Source: an uncultured Rickettsiales bacterium
Lineage (GTDB): Bacteria > Pseudomonadota > Alphaproteobacteria > Rickettsiales > UBA1997
Assembly (NCBI GenBank): GCA_934725005.1
Contig: CAKVBE010000070.1
Span: 1-5,666, forward strand
Direction of reading: 5' to 3'
Length of the DNA: 5,666 nt
Both the position numbers and the translations under genes were made by a program. Each line of letters begins with the position of its first letter. Position 1 is the first letter of the stretch. The notes under the pieces were generated by a model that ran no database searches, was not told the DNA's origin, and worked only from the letters and a program-made list of their open reading frames with translations. Positions 1-5,620 of this stretch are shown here, in pieces.

Positions 1-881
1 GCCTCGCTTTTTAGTTTGATACCTTCGTTATTCATTTTGAAATCTACGGTTTCTATTGTTTTATCTATTCTAAAATTAGTATTCGCAATATTATGACCTT
101 CTAATTCTCCAAAATTTGCAACTTTGTACAAGTTTATATTTGGAATCATTAAAGTGTCATCTTTTACGAAATTTTTATTACCTTTGTAATTTTTTTCTTT
201 TTGGTTAATATCAGCAAAAGATTTAGCAAAAGTTTCATTATTGTTTGTTCTATACAAAATAACTTCATCTTTACCTTTGGTATAAAGTTTTACCGCAAAA
301 TCTTTATCATTGTTATAGAACATTACATAAACATTTTTATATAATTTTGAATTACTATTGTCTTTTATACCAAAATATTGAACTGGTTTTCTATTTTTAC
401 CAAAATAACCTTGAGGAAGTTTATCAAATGCACTTAGAAATTGAAAATCTTTTTTTAACATTGCATAAACAAAAAGTTTATTAGGTTGATATGAAAAATC
501 GAACATATCTAAGATGTCACTTTTTTCGTGGAATTTCTTTTTTATACCTTTTTCTATTTCTTTTTTTAGTTTTGGAGATACTATTCCAGACTTAGTATAA
601 TATGCAGAAATATCTATGTTGTTTTTGGTAAACTCTTTTTTGTTCAAATCAGTTGCCATTTTAGAATTAAAACCTACAAATTTGATTGGAGCTTTTACGA
701 TATTTTCTAAGATTTCATTCCATACAATTTGAAAAGTTCCAACCCAAATACGATTTTCTGTAACAGATTGAGTTGTCATTGTTGGCAAAACTTCAATAGA
801 ATCATCAGTTGCGAATGTTCTTGCAGGTAATAGCGCCAAAGATATTGCAAATATGAATAAAATTGCTATGATTTTCTTCAT
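1..881 (-). CDS. Secreted protein of unknown function, N-terminal part (C-terminus beyond window edge)
   Basis: The reading frame is open from an ATG at 881 (reading leftward) to the window edge, giving 293 residues without a stop. The start is supported by AAGGAG at 895-890, eight bases before the ATG. The N-terminus is a textbook signal peptide: K2 and K3, a hydrophobic stretch at residues 4-18, then a likely signal peptidase I site after Ala24 (Thr-Phe-Ala). No lipobox cysteine or second membrane segment is visible, so the mature protein is probably exported and soluble or wall/periplasm-associated. The mature part is lysine-rich (for example KLKKEIEKGIKKK around residues 103-115) with many Asn and aromatic residues and no cysteine in the visible part. 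I do not recognise the family with confidence. The last visible segment (IETVDFKMNNEGIKLKSE) has a rhythm faintly like the serpin strand 5A/hinge (...VNEEGTEA...), but this is only an impression. It is transcribed divergently from the alkyltransferase gene. Confidence 0.85.
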   Translation of the reverse strand, partial: MKKIIAILFIFAISLALLPARTFATDDSIEVLPTMTTQSVTENRIWVGTFQIVWNEILENIVKAPIKFVGFNSKMATDLNKKEFTKNNIDISAYYTKSGIVSPKLKKEIEKGIKKKFHEKSDILDMFDFSYQPNKLFVYAMLKKDFQFLSAFDKLPQGYFGKNRKPVQYFGIKDNSNSKLYKNVYVMFYNNDKDFAVKLYTKGKDEVILYRTNNNETFAKSFADINQKEKNYKGNKNFVKDDTLMIPNINLYKVANFGELEGHNIANTNFRIDKTIETVDFKMNNEGIKLKSE

Positions 882-951
882 AAATATTTCTCCTTATTTC
901 GTTACAGATATATTATATAATAATTTGAAATTTTATGTTTAAATTTATTTA
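882..951. promoter_or_regulatory. Divergent promoter region with a shared palindromic -10 box
   Basis: The 70 bases between the two divergent genes contain the perfect palindrome ATTATATAAT at 912-921. It reads TATAAT on both strands (917-912 on minus, 916-921 on plus). For the minus-strand secreted-protein gene, a partial -35 (TAAACA, 941-936) lies 18 bases upstream, and a good Shine-Dalgarno site follows at 895-890. For the plus-strand gene no convincing -35 is seen. Assignment rests on match to the sigma70 consensus only. Confidence 0.4.
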
Positions 952-1461
952 ATGGATAAATTTTTTATAACAACTGCGAACTTTCCTATAGGAGAGCTTA
1001 CACTTTGTTCTGATAAAACTGCTCTTGTTGGGGTATGGTTTGAGAACCAGAAATATTTCGGTGCAGATTTACTAAAAGATGCGATTCAAAATGATAGCTT
1101 AGAAATATTTAAAGATACAAAACTATGGTTAAAAGATTATTTTAGAGGAGTTAAAGTCCAACCAAAGGATTTACCTTTAGCACCTATCGGAAATAAATTC
1201 CGACAAGCAGTTTGGCAAGAATTATGCAAAATACCTTATGGTGAAACAACAACTTATGGGGCTATAGCAAAAAAAATCGCAAGCCAAAGAGGTTTATCGA
1301 GAATGTCTGCTCAGGCTATTGGTGGAGCTATAGGGCATAATCCGATATCTATAATCATTCCTTGTCATAGAGTAGTTGGTAAAAAAGGGAATATAACAGG
1401 CTACGCAGGTGGTATTGATAGAAAGAAGATGTTATTAGAAATAGAATCTTGTAACAATTAA
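952..1461 (+). CDS. ogt: O6-alkylguanine-DNA alkyltransferase (methylated-DNA--protein-cysteine methyltransferase, Ogt/MGMT family)
   Basis: This is a suicide DNA-repair protein: it transfers the alkyl group from O6-alkylguanine (and O4-alkylthymine) in DNA to its own cysteine, irreversibly. The active site PCHRVV lies at residues 137-142, with Cys138 the acceptor. It is preceded by the family's helix-turn-helix and Asn-hinge region (residues 99-131: TTTYGAIAKK..., AIGGAIGHNP) and followed by the conserved GYAGG (150-154). The conserved FRQAVW segment is at 83-88. The length of 169 residues is normal for a stand-alone Ogt, with no Ada-type regulatory or AlkA domain. The start ATG at 952 gives the expected N-terminus, but no Shine-Dalgarno sequence precedes it: the upstream stretch is nearly all A and T. 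A possible -10 (TATAAT, 916-921) lies in the shared intergenic region. It appears to be a single-gene transcript, since the next gene starts 72 bases later with its own ribosome site. The family call is firm. Whether the natural name is ogt, adaB or mgt cannot be decided here. Confidence 0.95.
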   Translation: MDKFFITTANFPIGELTLCSDKTALVGVWFENQKYFGADLLKDAIQNDSLEIFKDTKLWLKDYFRGVKVQPKDLPLAPIGNKFRQAVWQELCKIPYGETTTYGAIAKKIASQRGLSRMSAQAIGGAIGHNPISIIIPCHRVVGKKGNITGYAGGIDRKKMLLEIESCNN

Positions 1462-1533
1462 TTAATAATGAATCAATTTTTATAAATCTGAATACTTTAT
1501 ATAAGTACGATTGTAGTTTTTTAAGGTGTAGTT

Positions 1534-2568
1534 GTGCTTATGTGGAAAATAGGTATAAATTCTACTAATGTTATTTCTGAATTTGCCAAAACAAATAATA
1601 AGACTATAAGCTATGTAACTAATAGTTTAATCCCTAATTTTACAGGTTTAACAAAAGATACTGTACAAATTGATAAAGTAAAGGTTTTAAAAGAACAATT
1701 AAAGAATGTTTTATCAAGTAAATATTGTCAACTTCCCGATATTGAAAGCTTAATCCCAAAGAATGCAAGTCGAGTTGAAAAAGAGAAAATCTTAAAGGAA
1801 TTATTTGAAGAATCTAAATTCTTTTCAAGAGTTTCAACTTGTGAAGCTCAGTATGGCAAAAATTTTGAGTTCGCTACAATAATGTCTAATTTAAAAGATA
1901 AAACATCGGCATCAATAACTGATGGAAAATCTTTTACTGAAGTTTTAAAGCAAATTGCAAATGGATATTCTAAAGAAACAACTATAAATACCTCAATGAA
2001 GAAACGTATCGGTAAAAGTGGAGTATATAGAGGAAGCTTTACAAGACCTCCTGAAGTTATTGAAGATTGGGGGCGTGTTGATACCTATATAACAGGATAT
2101 GGAGTTTATGGTGTAAAAGACGGTTATAGTGCGTATGTTTCCAGATTGAATAATGTTAGAAAAAGAGTATCTCCATATAATAATTTTAAATTAACAGAAA
2201 TACAAAAATGTAATAGTATATTGAAACACCCATACCATGAAGAAGTCGCACAAAATATGAAAACTATTAAAGAAAGATATAATGTTTATAGGAGTTTAGT
2301 TGAAGCATATAAAAAACAGGGAAATTTAACATCTGAACAAAAGCAACAAGCTGATGGTATAATTTCAGAAATATATTATTTAATGGCAAATACTTGTCCT
2401 TTTTATAGAGGTTCAAATGGAATAAGCGATGTTTTAATGCGAAGTCAATATTCTGCGCTTGGAATAAATAAACCTCATGTAAAAAGCGGAGTAGGATTAG
2501 ATTTGGAAGCTTTCTGTATGAATCTTGATGAATACAAAACAAAATGGAACAGTTTCTTTGAGAAATAA
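1534..2568 (+). CDS. Protein of unknown function, 344 residues
   Basis: I do not recognise this protein. Two starts are possible two codons apart: GTG at 1534, five bases after AAGGTG (1523-1528), and ATG at 1540, eleven bases after it. The GTG has the closer spacing, while the ATG gives the more usual codon. There is no signal peptide or membrane span, so it is probably cytoplasmic. The N-terminal half (about 1-150) is rich in Lys, Ser and Thr and looks helical. The middle (about 155-215) is rich in Gly, Tyr and Arg (RGSFTRPPEV, TYITGYGVYGVKDGYSAYVS). The C-terminal third (about 225-340) looks helical again and contains CPFYRGSNG (Cys288 to Gly296), then GVGLDLEAF and a final DEYKTKW. CPFYRGSNG superficially resembles the Fic motif HPFxxGNGR, but the catalytic His is Cys and the acidic residue is Arg, so Fic activity is not supported. 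Codon use matches its neighbours. No partner gene is adjacent: Ogt lies 72 bases upstream and 500 non-coding bases follow. Confidence 0.8.
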   Translation: MLMWKIGINSTNVISEFAKTNNKTISYVTNSLIPNFTGLTKDTVQIDKVKVLKEQLKNVLSSKYCQLPDIESLIPKNASRVEKEKILKELFEESKFFSRVSTCEAQYGKNFEFATIMSNLKDKTSASITDGKSFTEVLKQIANGYSKETTINTSMKKRIGKSGVYRGSFTRPPEVIEDWGRVDTYITGYGVYGVKDGYSAYVSRLNNVRKRVSPYNNFKLTEIQKCNSILKHPYHEEVAQNMKTIKERYNVYRSLVEAYKKQGNLTSEQKQQADGIISEIYYLMANTCPFYRGSNGISDVLMRSQYSALGINKPHVKSGVGLDLEAFCMNLDEYKTKWNSFFEK

Positions 2569-2660
2569 GTTTATTTGTTGCAATTTGATTTATCACTCAT
2601 CTTATGTAGAAAGAGATGCCTACGTATAAAGAGAAGGATAGATTTATAAATATGTAAAGG

Positions 2661-2711
2661 TAAGCAATAGGGGAAAGGGTTAGTATTATTGGGGCTTATT
2701 GCCGCTTCCAT
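2661..2711. other. GC-richer patch with long-loop inverted repeat
   Basis: About 44% of these bases are G or C (22 of the first 50), against far less in the flanking sequence. GCAATA at 2664-2669 can pair with TATTGC at 2697-2702, and the outer AAGC/GCTT can extend the pairing with a small bulge. The 27-base loop has three G-runs (2670-2673, 2677-2679, 2691-2694). No T-run follows on the plus strand, so it is not a standard terminator. It could be a small structured RNA, a fragment of an interspersed repeat, or chance. Confidence 0.25.
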
Positions 2712-2736
2712 GTCTAAAAAAATATAATATAGAAAA

Positions 2737-2850
2737 TATCCGATTTATCCTTTTCTTATCCTTGAAATTATCCTTTTTTCTTTTAATAACTTGTATTTTA
2801 GCCTCAAATTCGCTTGTTTTTTGAAGATTTTAGAGGATAAAAATGGATAA
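2737..2850. repeat. Phased TATCC direct repeats with two inverted GGATA copies downstream
   Basis: TATCC occurs at 2737-2741, 2746-2750, 2757-2761 and 2769-2773, with starts 9, 11 and 12 bases apart. The last three are extended to TTATCCTT. The inverse, GGATAA, occurs at 2835-2840 and 2845-2850, ten bases apart. Spacing near one helical turn places the copies on one DNA face, as expected for an array of protein-binding half-sites. A -35-like TTGAAA (2762-2767) sits between the third and fourth copies. These are short motifs in AT-rich DNA, so chance is possible. No regulator gene is visible in the window. Confidence 0.4.
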
Positions 2851-2911
2851 TAACCATTACATTTTAGTATGTAATATTAAAAAAATTCCCAGTAGTCGGA
2901 AAAACATTTAA
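2843..2911 (+). CDS. Possible 22-residue small ORF (leader peptide or degenerate gene start)
   Basis: ATG at 2843 is preceded by AGAGGA (2832-2837), five bases upstream, which is a better ribosome site than several larger genes here have. It encodes MDNNHYILVCNIKKIPSS followed by RKNI, then TAA at 2909-2911. The tail is basic and there is no membrane segment. A hairpin and T8 terminator begin two bases after the stop codon, so the ORF and terminator together look like a compact transcription unit. Possible explanations are a leader peptide, a small regulatory protein, the surviving N-terminus of a decayed gene, or coincidence. Reading past the stop in frame gives no recognisable continuation. 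No controller (C) protein or helix-turn-helix can be claimed from 22 residues. Confidence 0.3.
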   Translation: MDNNHYILVCNIKKIPSSRKNI

Positions 2912-2912
2912 A

Positions 2913-2942
2913 ATAAACAATTTAATGTTTATAATTTTTTTT
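2913..2942 (+). terminator. Rho-independent terminator (7-bp stem, T8)
   Basis: ATAAACA (2913-2919) pairs perfectly with TGTTTAT (2926-2932) across a six-base loop. AA and then eight Ts follow at 2935-2942. The stem has only one G-C pair, so it is weak, but the U-tract is strong. It would end any plus-strand transcript from the TATCC-repeat/small-ORF region about 95 bases before the restriction-modification promoter, separating the two units. Confidence 0.5.
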
Positions 2943-2955
2943 GAGAAGTAAGATC

Positions 2956-3004
2956 TAAATTTCTAACTAATAGATTTTTGAAATTTATTTATTTTTTTTG
3001 AAAT
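2956..3004. repeat. Inverted and direct repeats upstream of the methylase promoter
   Basis: TAAATTTC (2956-2963) is the exact reverse complement of GAAATTTA (2980-2987), with 16 bases between the arms. In addition TTTTTGAAAT occurs at 2975-2984 and 2995-3004, exactly 20 bases apart, about two helical turns. The set lies just upstream of the predicted -35 of the methylase promoter and could be an operator or activator site. The inverted repeat is also followed by TTTA and T8 (2992-2999), so a second weak terminator is an alternative reading. Confidence 0.3.
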
Positions 3005-3013
3005 GTAAATTCG

Positions 3014-3063
3014 TTCATTATATAAAATTTTTATGGTACAATACGTAAGACATAATATAAGGT
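3014..3063 (+). promoter_or_regulatory. Extended -10 promoter and ribosome site for the restriction-modification operon
   Basis: TGG followed by TACAAT (3034-3042) matches an extended -10 (TGnTATAAT) with one change. A weak -35 (TTCATT, 3014-3019) lies 17 bases upstream, as is usual when an extended -10 is present. Transcription would start near 3049. AAGGT at 3059-3063 then serves as the ribosome site, seven bases before the methylase ATG, leaving a 5' leader of only about 20 bases. No separate promoter is apparent before the endonuclease gene. Confidence 0.55.
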
Positions 3064-3070
3064 AATTACG

Positions 3071-3919
3071 ATGAATCCAGTTCTTAAATATAGAGGAGGT
3101 AAATCGAGAGAAATACCTCGTTTTTTGCAATATATACCTGAAAAATTTAATAGTTATATTGAACCTTTTTTGGGTGGAGGTGCGGTATATTTCCATCTTG
3201 AACCTACAAAAGCTATTATTAATGATGTAAATCAACGCTTAATAAATTTTTATATTCAATTACGTGATAATTATCCAGAGATGCGCCAACAATTAGATAA
3301 AATTCAAAACATCTATGAAAAAAATCAGCAAATATATAAACACGCAAAATTAAACAATCCAAATGAGCATATAATAAATAACAATGAAGAACTTTATTAT
3401 AAAATGAGAAACTTGTTCAACCATTCAAATACAAAATTTTTAGATGGCGTTGTTTATTTTTTTATTAATAAAACTGCTTATTCTGGAATGATAAGATATA
3501 ATAATAGTGGGGAGTACAATGTCCCCTTTGGGCGTTATCCTAATTTTAATACTAAGCTTATAACCCTCAAACATAGTGAGTTATTACAAAATGCAGAAAT
3601 ATATAATTTAGATTATAAAAAAATATTCGATATGGCAAAAAAAGATGATTTTATGTTTTTAGATCCACCTTACGATTGTGTCTTTAATGATTATGGTAAT
3701 ATAGATATGATGAATGGATTCAATGAAGATGAACATCGGCGATTAGCAAAAGATTTCAAAAATTTAAAATGTAAAGCTCTTATGATTATTGGTAAAACGC
3801 CTTTAACAATGGAGTTATATGGAGATTATGTCTTTGATGAATATTATAAAAATTATGCTGTAAATATTAAAAATAGATTTAATAATGATAAGATGCACAT
3901 TGTTGTAAAAAATTACTAA
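3071..3919 (+). CDS. DNA adenine N6-methyltransferase of the restriction-modification system (Dam/DpnII-like, alpha class)
   Basis: It transfers a methyl group from S-adenosylmethionine to adenine N6 in the recognition site and so protects host DNA from the partner endonuclease. Motif order is that of the Dam/DpnII alpha class: motif X (KYRGGK, residues 6-11), motif I for AdoMet binding (EPFLGGGAVYF, 31-41), a target-recognition region, then catalytic motif IV DPPY at 198-201. The segment GMIRYNNSGEYNVPFGRY (139-156) closely follows the E. coli Dam segment that contacts GATC. Arg142, Pro152 and Tyr156 have the same spacing as Dam Arg124, Pro134 and Tyr138. GATC specificity is therefore likely but inferred. 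At 282 residues it is full length for the family. The start at 3071 has AAGGT seven bases upstream and leaves motif X intact. The endonuclease gene follows after 12 bases. The nearest alternative is another alpha-class adenine methylase with a GAT-containing site, as in the EcoRV type. Confidence 0.93.
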   Translation: MNPVLKYRGGKSREIPRFLQYIPEKFNSYIEPFLGGGAVYFHLEPTKAIINDVNQRLINFYIQLRDNYPEMRQQLDKIQNIYEKNQQIYKHAKLNNPNEHIINNNEELYYKMRNLFNHSNTKFLDGVVYFFINKTAYSGMIRYNNSGEYNVPFGRYPNFNTKLITLKHSELLQNAEIYNLDYKKIFDMAKKDDFMFLDPPYDCVFNDYGNIDMMNGFNEDEHRRLAKDFKNLKCKALMIIGKTPLTMELYGDYVFDEYYKNYAVNIKNRFNNDKMHIVVKNY

Positions 3920-3931
3920 GTAGGGTACTAT

Positions 3932-5620
3932 ATGGCAAGATTAGAAAATAAATCTTTATTTTTTACTACATCTCCAAGAACACCTTTAAAAATGATACCG
4001 GAGATAAGACTGTTATATGAGAAATTTTTTAATAAAAAATGGAACAAGGAAGTACAAATTACATTTATTGATGATTTAATAACATCTGGGTTCTTTGAAG
4101 GTAATGGCTCTAGTAAATATAAAGATTTCAGTGCTCGGGATCGAATAAATAGGGCTCCTAAAGCCTTGGGGTTTATTGATTTATCTCCAAAAATCGATTT
4201 AACACCAGCAGGAAAAGAATTTATATATGGAAGACGACCTCAAGAAATATTTTTAAGACAATTATTAAAATTCCAATTACCTTCACCATTTCATAAAGAA
4301 AACAGCCAAATAGAAGGAACCTTCTATATAAAACCTTATCTCGAAATTTTGAGGCTTATTAGAGATTTACAATATATTACGTTTGATGAATTAAAGGTTT
4401 TTGCCTTGCGCTTAACGGATTTTAGAGATTACGATTTAGTAAAAAATAATATTACAAAATTTAGGATAGAAAAGAAAAATTACAGAGGAAATTATAAAAA
4501 ATTTTTAAATGATATTTGGACTAATATTATCTGCGAAACTTATAAAGACAATATTTATTCGGGAAATACTAGGATAAGAGAGACGCAAGATAGCAGTATA
4601 AAGAAATTTATAATAACAAAAAAATCAAATGACCGTGACTATGCTGATGCTTGTTTTAGGTATCTTAGATATACAGGATTAATTGCTATTTCAAATACAA
4701 ATAAATCTATCTCAATTTATAGAGATAAATTACGAGATGTTGATTACATATTAAGTACAGTCAATAGAGAACCTGTATTTGTAGATGATGAAATAAATTA
4801 TAAAGAATATCTTTTTGACTCAACAATTCCAAAACTATATGTAGATAATAAATTAAATATAATAGATTATATATTAAGAATTAGTAATTATACAAAACGT
4901 CAATTAATTGATAAAGATATTGAAGAATTAAAAAATATTAAAGATGATATTGTTAAACAAAGAAAAGATACGGTAATAAAAAATCAAATTTCTGAAATAA
5001 AATCATATTCATTATATTCTGAAATTATTGATACATATAATGAAATTATTGCAAATAATTATTACGACAATCCTTTAATGTTAGAATATAATACTTGGCG
5101 TGCAATGACAATGCTAAATGGTGGTACAATTAAAGGTAATTTTAATTTTGATGATTTCGGTCAACCTCTATCAACGGCAGCAGGTAATATGGCAGATATA
5201 GAATGTCATTATGAGGATTTCATTTTAACAGTAGAAGTTACAATGCAACAAGGGCAAAGACAATACGAGATGGAAAGCGAACCAGTGGCAAGACATTTTG
5301 GAAATATTAAGAAAAAATTAGATAAAGATACTTATTGTTTGTTTATTGCCCCAACCATTAACAATGCCTCTTTGGCACATTTTTATGCATTAAACAAAAT
5401 AGGAATTTCATATTATGGTGGAAAAACAAAAATTATTCCTATGGAATTAGATTTATTTATGTTATTAGTTGAAAATGCGTATAATTACAAAACTCAGCCT
5501 AAACCTAATAATATCCGTGATTTTTTAGATAAAGCTCTAGAACAAGAAGAATTATCTATAGACGAAAATGATTGGTATAATAGAATTAGAATGTGTACAT
5601 CAGAATGGTTAGTTGCTTAA
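3932..5620 (+). CDS. AlwI-family type II restriction endonuclease
   Basis: It cleaves unmethylated DNA near a short site. AlwI itself recognises GGATC and cuts a few bases downstream. The 562-residue length fits the family. The N-terminus (FFTTSPRTPLKMIPEIRLL, 10-28) is characteristic. Residues 60-100, including KALGFIDL and LTPAGKEF (90-97), and the stretch near 241-275 read like winged-helix recognition modules. The C-terminal nuclease region carries LEYNTWRAMTMLNGG (384-398), GNFNFDDFGQPLSTAAGN, then Asp422 (ADIE), Glu435 (VEVT) and Glu448, and later YCLFIAP and YYGGKTKIIP. Asp422-x12-Glu435-x12-Glu448, with Glu385 further upstream, agrees with the acidic active-site spacing I remember for the related nickase N.BspD6I. 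It is a PD-(D/E)xK variant in which a Thr replaces the Lys of the ExK step. It starts 12 bases after the methylase with AGGG (3922-3925) as a modest ribosome site, so the two are co-transcribed. The frame is intact. Recognition of GGATC is inferred from family and partner. Confidence 0.9.
   Translation: MARLENKSLFFTTSPRTPLKMIPEIRLLYEKFFNKKWNKEVQITFIDDLITSGFFEGNGSSKYKDFSARDRINRAPKALGFIDLSPKIDLTPAGKEFIYGRRPQEIFLRQLLKFQLPSPFHKENSQIEGTFYIKPYLEILRLIRDLQYITFDELKVFALRLTDFRDYDLVKNNITKFRIEKKNYRGNYKKFLNDIWTNIICETYKDNIYSGNTRIRETQDSSIKKFIITKKSNDRDYADACFRYLRYTGLIAISNTNKSISIYRDKLRDVDYILSTVNREPVFVDDEINYKEYLFDSTIPKLYVDNKLNIIDYILRISNYTKRQLIDKDIEELKNIKDDIVKQRKDTVIKNQISEIKSYSLYSEIIDTYNEIIANNYYDNPLMLEYNTWRAMTMLNGGTIKGNFNFDDFGQPLSTAAGNMADIECHYEDFILTVEVTMQQGQRQYEMESEPVARHFGNIKKKLDKDTYCLFIAPTINNASLAHFYALNKIGISYYGGKTKIIPMELDLFMLLVENAYNYKTQPKPNNIRDFLDKALEQEELSIDENDWYNRIRMCTSEWLVA

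Larger units (their letters stand above)
2569..3070. other. 502-base structured intergenic region upstream of the restriction-modification operon
   Basis: No conventional gene is present. Reading left to right, it holds: a GC-richer patch with a long-loop inverted repeat (2661-2711); four phased TATCC repeats (2737-2773); two inverted GGATAA copies (2835-2850) beside a possible 22-codon ORF (2843-2911); a hairpin followed by eight Ts (2913-2942); an inverted repeat and a direct repeat of TTTTTGAAAT (2956-3004); and an extended -10 promoter (3034-3042). Bases 2569-2660 show nothing I can support beyond very short ORFs. There is no tRNA, no insertion-sequence end with a transposase remnant, and no CRISPR array. 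Confidence 0.6.

Noticed and set aside
2395..2424. Functional Fic AMPylase motif in the 344-residue protein
   Set aside because: The required HPFx(D/E)GNGR is not met: the His is replaced by Cys288, the acidic residue by Arg292, and GNGR is absent.
2267..2596. 109-codon minus-strand ORF
   Set aside because: It lies almost wholly antisense to the C-terminal part of the 344-residue gene. Its product is low-complexity, Leu/Ile/Tyr-rich and gene-like in no respect, with no convincing ribosome site. It is a shadow frame.
2616..2657. 13-codon plus-strand ORF after a purine-rich stretch
   Set aside because: It is too short to support on its own, with no terminator, no promoter and no following gene.
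2571..2711. 46-codon minus-strand ORF starting at 2711
   Set aside because: No Shine-Dalgarno site is present (the upstream sequence is all A/T), and the product has no recognisable or gene-like character.
2737..2773. TATCC repeats as a CRISPR array
   Set aside because: The repeat is 5-8 bases with 3-6 base gaps. CRISPR repeats and spacers are each about 20-40 bases, and no cas gene is present.
2843..2911. Controller (C) protein of the restriction-modification system
   Set aside because: It has only 22 codons, while C proteins are about 70-100 residues with a helix-turn-helix. No continuation is found in other frames.
2963..3235. 90-codon minus-strand ORF
   Set aside because: It overlaps the methylase start and promoter in antisense, and its Ile/Lys/Tyr-rich product reflects A/T-rich DNA. 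It is a shadow frame.
3932..5620. Abortive-infection or other phage-defence protein rather than a restriction enzyme
   Set aside because: The AlwI-family N-terminus, the D/E/E nuclease region and tight linkage to a Dam-like methylase make an R-M endonuclease much the better explanation.
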